From Acidovorax delafieldii (GTDB lineage: Bacteria; Pseudomonadota; Gammaproteobacteria; Burkholderiales; Burkholderiaceae_C), in the NCBI RefSeq assembly GCF_007993815.1, contig NZ_VJWE01000017.1, positions 62,001-126,000 on the forward strand: a stretch of DNA of 64,000 nucleotides. Direction: 5' to 3'. The notes under the pieces are model-generated. The model did not search any database. It was not told where the DNA came from and saw only the letters and a list, made by a program, of their open reading frames with translations. Each line of letters opens with the position of its first letter. The stretch's first letter is position 1. A program made the translations under genes and the position numbers. This document shows positions 60,811 through 64,000 of the stretch, in pieces.

Positions 60811-62025
60811 ATGAAAGATTCGATGACCCTGCCGCGCCGCCACATGTTGGCCGGAAGTGCTGCTGCCCTGAGCGCGCTGGGCCTGGCCGGATGGACGGGC
60901 AGTGCGCGGGCCCAGCAGGCCGCAGCCTCTGCGGCCAAGCCGCTGCCCGCCTATGCGGGGTGGAAGTCGCCGGATGCGTTGATCGTGCACAGCAGCAGCA
61001 CGCTGGAGACGCGCCGCTCCGCGTTCGGCACCAGCGTCATCACGCCGTCCAACCAGCTGTACGTGCGCAACAACCTGCCTGCGCCTGACGCGGCCATCCT
61101 GGACAACCGCGACGCGTGGACGGTGTCCGTCGAAGGGGTCAAGAGCCCGCGCAGCCTCACCTTGGCGGAGCTCAAGACGCTGGGCGTGGAGACCGTGGCC
61201 ACCGTGCTGCAATGCTCGGGCAATGGCCGGGGCTTTTTCCCCAGCAAACCCAGCGGCACCCCCTGGTCGGTGGGCGCTGCCGGTTGTGTGGTCTGGAGCG
61301 GTGTGCCGCTGCGCAACGTGGTGGCCGCCCTGGGCGGGCTGGCCGATGGTGCCGCCTACCTGACCGGCACGGGGGGCGAGAAGCTGCCCGAAGGTGTGGA
61401 CCCGCTGTCGGTACTGGTGGAGCGCTCGGTGCCCGTGAAGGCGATGGACGACGCCCTGCTGGCCTGGGAGATGAACGGCGAGCCGCTGTCGCTGGCGCAT
61501 GGCGGCCCGCTGCGGCTGGTGGTGCCGGGCTACCAGGGCGTGAACAACATCAAGTACGTCAAGCGTGTGGCGTTTACCAGCGCACAGTCGCAGGCGCGCA
61601 TCATGTCGCACGGCTACCGCATGTCGCCGCCCGGCAGCAAGGCCAGCCCCGACCAGCCTTCGGTGTGGGAGATGGGCGTGAAGTCCTGGATCAACGGCCC
61701 GCTGCCTGAAAAGGGCGTGCTCAAGCCCGGGCAGGTGCAGGTGCATGGCGTGGCCTTTGGCGGCACACGCGGCATCAAGGGTGTGGAGGTGTCGGCCGAT
61801 GGTGGCAAGACCTGGTTGGCGGCCAAGCTCATCGGCCCCGACCTGGGCCCCTTTGCCTGGCGGCAGTTTGCGCTGCCCGTGCGCCTGGAGGCGGGCACCC
61901 ATGTGCTGGCCAGCCGCGCCACCGACACGGCGGGCAATGTGCAGGCCGAGCAGCGCGAGGAAAATCTGGGTGGCTACAACAACGCCAGCTGGCGCGACCA
62001 CGCCGTCACCGTGACCGTGGCCTGA
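60811..62025 (+). CDS. sorA: Sulfite dehydrogenase, molybdenum subunit (SorA/SoxC type)
   Basis: A 404-residue periplasmic molybdoenzyme of the sulfite oxidase family, oxidising sulfite to sulfate. The N-terminus LPRRHMLAGSAAALSAL has a twin-arginine signal, as expected for a cofactor-loaded export. The Mo-ligand Cys is C135 in VLQCSGNGRGFF. A C-terminal Mo-co dimerisation domain follows (GVEVSADGGKTWLAAK). The cytochrome c gene follows one base after its stop, so the two form a SorAB-type pair. SoxC is an alternative name for a close relative; no other sox gene is near. Confidence 0.9.
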   Translation: MKDSMTLPRRHMLAGSAAALSALGLAGWTGSARAQQAAASAAKPLPAYAGWKSPDALIVHSSSTLETRRSAFGTSVITPSNQLYVRNNLPAPDAAILDNRDAWTVSVEGVKSPRSLTLAELKTLGVETVATVLQCSGNGRGFFPSKPSGTPWSVGAAGCVVWSGVPLRNVVAALGGLADGAAYLTGTGGEKLPEGVDPLSVLVERSVPVKAMDDALLAWEMNGEPLSLAHGGPLRLVVPGYQGVNNIKYVKRVAFTSAQSQARIMSHGYRMSPPGSKASPDQPSVWEMGVKSWINGPLPEKGVLKPGQVQVHGVAFGGTRGIKGVEVSADGGKTWLAAKLIGPDLGPFAWRQFALPVRLEAGTHVLASRATDTAGNVQAEQREENLGGYNNASWRDHAVTVTVA

Positions 62026-62026
62026 C

Positions 62027-62365
62027 ATGGGTGGATTGAACCGAGCGCGCCGCCTTGCCGTCGCGGTGTGGTCGGCTGGCGCCTGTGCGTCGGCCTGGGC
62101 CGCCGACCCTGCCGAACTGGCGCGGGGCAAGGAACTGTTCACCAAGATCCAGCCCGCCTGCGCCGTGTGCCACACACTGCAGGCCGCCGGTGCCGAGGGC
62201 CAGGTAGGCCCGGTGCTGGATGAGCTGAAACCCGACGCCGGCCGTGTACTGCGTGCGCTCAAGGCAGGCATCGGCGTGATGCCGTCCTATGCCGAGCGCA
62301 TGAGCGAGAAGGACATGCTGGCCGTGGCGCAGTTTGTGGCACACGCCACAGGCGCCGCCAAGTAG
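62027..62365 (+). CDS. sorB: c-type cytochrome, electron acceptor of the sulfite dehydrogenase
   Basis: A 112-residue monohaem cytochrome c with a signal peptide (about residues 1-26, ending ASAWA). The haem motif CAVCH is at residues 45-49 and the likely axial Met lies in GVMPSYAERM. It begins one base after the sorA stop, so co-translation is likely. It would take electrons from sulfite oxidation to the respiratory chain. Confidence 0.88.
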   Translation: MGGLNRARRLAVAVWSAGACASAWAADPAELARGKELFTKIQPACAVCHTLQAAGAEGQVGPVLDELKPDAGRVLRALKAGIGVMPSYAERMSEKDMLAVAQFVAHATGAAK

Positions 62366-62380
62366 GCGCAGCCTCTCGCG

Positions 62381-62413
62381 GCGGTTGCAACAGCCTTGCC
62401 TCGCTGCAACCGC
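62381..62413. terminator. Inverted repeat between convergent sorB and dadA
   Basis: GCGGTTGCA (62381-62389) and TGCAACCGC (62405-62413) are perfect complements with a 15-base loop. It lies in the 56-base gap between convergent genes, so it could act as a terminator both ways, although a T run is lacking. Confidence 0.5.
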
Positions 62414-62421
62414 GCGCTGCT

Positions 62422-63741
62422 TCAGGCCGCCGTGCGCGACGGCACCAGCGCCGCCCCGGCTGCGCGCCCCTGCAAGCCCTGGAACGCAAAGTCCACCTCG
62501 GGCACGCGGCCGCTCACGATGTCGGCCAACGCCTTGCCCGAGCCGCAGGCATGCGTCCAGCCCAGCGTGCCGTGGCCGGTATTGAGGAACAGGTTGCCCA
62601 CCTTCGTCTTGCCAATCAGCGGCACGTTGCTGGGCGTGGCGGGGCGCAGGCCGCTCCAGAACTGCGCCTGGGTCGCGTCGCCCGCGCAGGGGAAGAGCTG
62701 CTCCACACGCCGCACGATGGCCTCGCAGCGCACCTGGTTCAGGTGGCGGTCGTAGCCGTTCAGCTCGGCAGTGCCGGCAATGCGCAGACGGTCGCCGCCG
62801 CGTTCGCTGGTGTAGCGCGAGAACACGAGCTTGAACTCGTCGTCCGTCAGGCTCACCTGGTGCGCCTTACTGGCGTCCTTGACCGGCATGGTCACCGAGT
62901 AGCCCTTGGCCGGGTAGATGGGCAGCTGGATGCCCAGCGGCTGCGCCAGCAGCGGGCTGAACGAGCCCATGGCCAGCACAAACGCATCGCCGCGCACGCG
63001 CTCGAAGCGGCCTTCGGCATTGGTCACTTCCACATGGTCGATGCGGCCGCCTGCCTCGCGCAGCGCGGTGATGTGGTGGCCCATGCGGAACTGCACGCCC
63101 GCCGCTTCACACAGCTTGGCCAGCTCGCGTGTGAACTGGTTGGCGTCGCCGGATTCGTCCTCGGCCGTGTAGGTGGCTCCGGCCAGCTGCGAGCGGATAT
63201 GGGCCAGGGCGGGCTCGATGCGCACGGCCTCGTCGGCGCTGATCACCTGCCGCTCGCAGCCGAGTTGGCGCATTTGCTCGGCAGGAGCCAGGGCGCCGTC
63301 GAATTCTTTTTGGTTGGTATAGAAGTGCAGGATGCCCTGCGTGCGCTGGTCGTATTGGATGCCGGTGGCCGCGCGCAGCTGCTGCAGCGTGTCGCGGCTG
63401 TAGGTGCCCAGGCGCACGATCTGCTCGATGTTGTGGCGCGTTCGCGCGGGCGTGCAGTTGCGCAGGAAGGACAGGCCCCACAGCCATTGCCGCATGTCGG
63501 CGCGCAGGCGGAATAGCAGGGGGGCGTCTTCTTTGCCCAGCCACTGCAGCACCTTGAGCGGCGCGCTGGGGTTGGCCCAGGGTTCGGCGTGGCTCACCGA
63601 GATCTGGCCGCCGTTGGCAAAGCTGGTCTCGGCACCGGGCGCACCCTGGCGGTCGATGACGGTCACCTCGTGGCCGAGTTGCGAAAGGAAATAAGCCGAA
63701 GTCACGCCGAGCAAGCCGGCGCCCAAAACGATCACGCGCAT
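62422..63741 (-). CDS. dadA: D-amino acid dehydrogenase (DadA-like FAD enzyme)
   Basis: A 439-residue FAD-dependent enzyme that oxidises D-amino acids and passes electrons to the respiratory chain. It shows the N-terminal FAD motif VIVLGAGLLGVTSAYFLSQL, TSFANGGQISVSHAEPWANP, and the C-terminal signature NTGHGTLGWTHACGSGKALADI typical of DadA. I chose ATG 63741 with an AGAAAGG ribosome site. The gene lies behind a tandem glycine riboswitch on the same strand, which suggests that glycine controls it, and that its real substrate range may include glycine or N-methyl/D-amino acids linked to it. Confidence 0.9.
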   Translation of the reverse strand: MRVIVLGAGLLGVTSAYFLSQLGHEVTVIDRQGAPGAETSFANGGQISVSHAEPWANPSAPLKVLQWLGKEDAPLLFRLRADMRQWLWGLSFLRNCTPARTRHNIEQIVRLGTYSRDTLQQLRAATGIQYDQRTQGILHFYTNQKEFDGALAPAEQMRQLGCERQVISADEAVRIEPALAHIRSQLAGATYTAEDESGDANQFTRELAKLCEAAGVQFRMGHHITALREAGGRIDHVEVTNAEGRFERVRGDAFVLAMGSFSPLLAQPLGIQLPIYPAKGYSVTMPVKDASKAHQVSLTDDEFKLVFSRYTSERGGDRLRIAGTAELNGYDRHLNQVRCEAIVRRVEQLFPCAGDATQAQFWSGLRPATPSNVPLIGKTKVGNLFLNTGHGTLGWTHACGSGKALADIVSGRVPEVDFAFQGLQGRAAGAALVPSRTAA

Positions 63742-63744
63742 GAT

Positions 63745-63838
63745 TTTCAAAGCCTTTCTGGGCTCTGGCGCTAGAACAACATGCGCTGGCAGCTATGGAT
63801 TTAATAGCGTGCAGCTGGCGCATGAATGCCCTAGCTGC
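63745..63838. repeat. Two head-to-head copies of the dispersed repeat in the dadA leader, copies 7 and 8
   Basis: On the minus strand, 63806-63745 reads ATTAAATCCATAGCTGCCAG...TTCTAGCGCCAGAGCC, a good copy ending at the dadA ribosome site. On the plus strand 63803-63838 reads AATAGCGTGCAGCTGGCGCA...CCTAGCTGC, a degenerate second copy in the other direction. Together they form a large inverted repeat between the riboswitch and the dadA start codon. Confidence 0.65.
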
Positions 63839-63841
63839 CGC

Positions 63842-64000
63842 TCCCCCTGTCCTTGGTACCTGAGAGATTCACCGCCACCCACCCGGGCTGCGGCTTGCTC
63901 CTTCGGTGCGCTTCGCGTTGCGCGAGGCGGCTCTCCAGACGGCTTTGATGAATGGTGCAGTACGGGACCTGAGCGTGTATGGGAGTTTGCGCCTTCGGTG
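63842..64000 (-). promoter_or_regulatory. Tandem glycine riboswitch upstream of dadA (first aptamer cut by the window edge)
   Basis: Read on the minus strand, the second aptamer has GGAGAG (63937-63932), then the conserved ACCGAAGGAGCAAG around 63906-63894, and CTCTCAGGTACCAAGGACAG (63866-63847), the full glycine riboswitch core. Upstream, ACCGAAGGCGCAA (63999-63987) and CGCTCAGGT (63975-63967) are the end of a first aptamer that continues past the window. Tandem aptamers binding glycine are the family's hallmark. The leader to the dadA start is about 100 bases. Confidence 0.9.

Overview
The window is a high-GC chromosomal segment of a betaproteobacterium, most likely a member of the Comamonadaceae close to Acidovorax. 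The evidence is the gene order (trpG-lysE-trpD-trpC-ung, recG-oxyR, dps/ubiA/proC), the protein sequences, a tripartite tricarboxylate (Bug) receptor, a PhaM-type granule protein, and a dispersed repeat with core ATAGCTGCTGGCGCAT...TAGCGCTACC. I recall this repeat as common in that family but cannot search for it here. No phage, transposase, rRNA operon or CRISPR array was seen.

Layout. 1-4.4 kb: the end of a trp operon (trpG, LysE-type exporter, trpD, a membrane protein of unknown function, trpC), then ung and a DUF3253 gene. 4.4-12.7 kb: a LysR regulator divergent from a Bug-type receptor, a gamma-glutamyltransferase, an EamA exporter with queA, and a PfkB kinase with an HD-GYP protein. 12.8-18.6 kb: recG, oxyR (redox cysteines C199 and C208), a lipoprotein M20 peptidase and dps. 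18.7-25.3 kb: a signalling block of a lone receiver protein, a REC-histidine kinase, a CheB methylesterase, a CheR methyltransferase and a 1147-residue CHASE3-GAF-kinase-REC3 hybrid, with no CheA or CheW. 25.5-27.3 kb: ubiA and proC.

27.4-37.9 kb is a complete glycerol uptake and catabolism locus: glpK and glpR on the minus strand, and divergently a GlpSTPQ-type glycerol ABC transporter with its DUF2160 membrane subunit and binding protein, a terminator, then glpD. The two ATPases have complementary defects, which predicts one working and one degenerate ATP site.

37.9-47.1 kb: the spc/alpha ribosomal operons (rplN to rplQ with secY, rpmJ and rpoA), then an initiator tRNA and a terminator. 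infA, expected between secY and rpmJ, survives only as a 3' remnant.

47.2-51.5 kb: a NhaR-like regulator divergent from an IscR paralogue that has lost all its Fe-S ligands, then a minus-strand run of small genes (MarC, VOC, an eRF1-like protein, a DksA/TraR zinc finger, a GST). 51.6-55.6 kb: a copper locus (DUF2946, TonB receptor, YcnI/DUF1775, PCuAC). 55.7-62.4 kb: PhaM, a FIST protein, a CNNM/CorC protein, a binding protein-rhodanese fusion, and a sulfite dehydrogenase with its cytochrome c. 62.4-64 kb: dadA behind a tandem glycine riboswitch cut by the window edge.

No gene-free stretch exceeds 300 bases. The longest are the glp leader (29736-29970), the upstream region of sorA (60590-60810) and the dadA leader (63742-64000).
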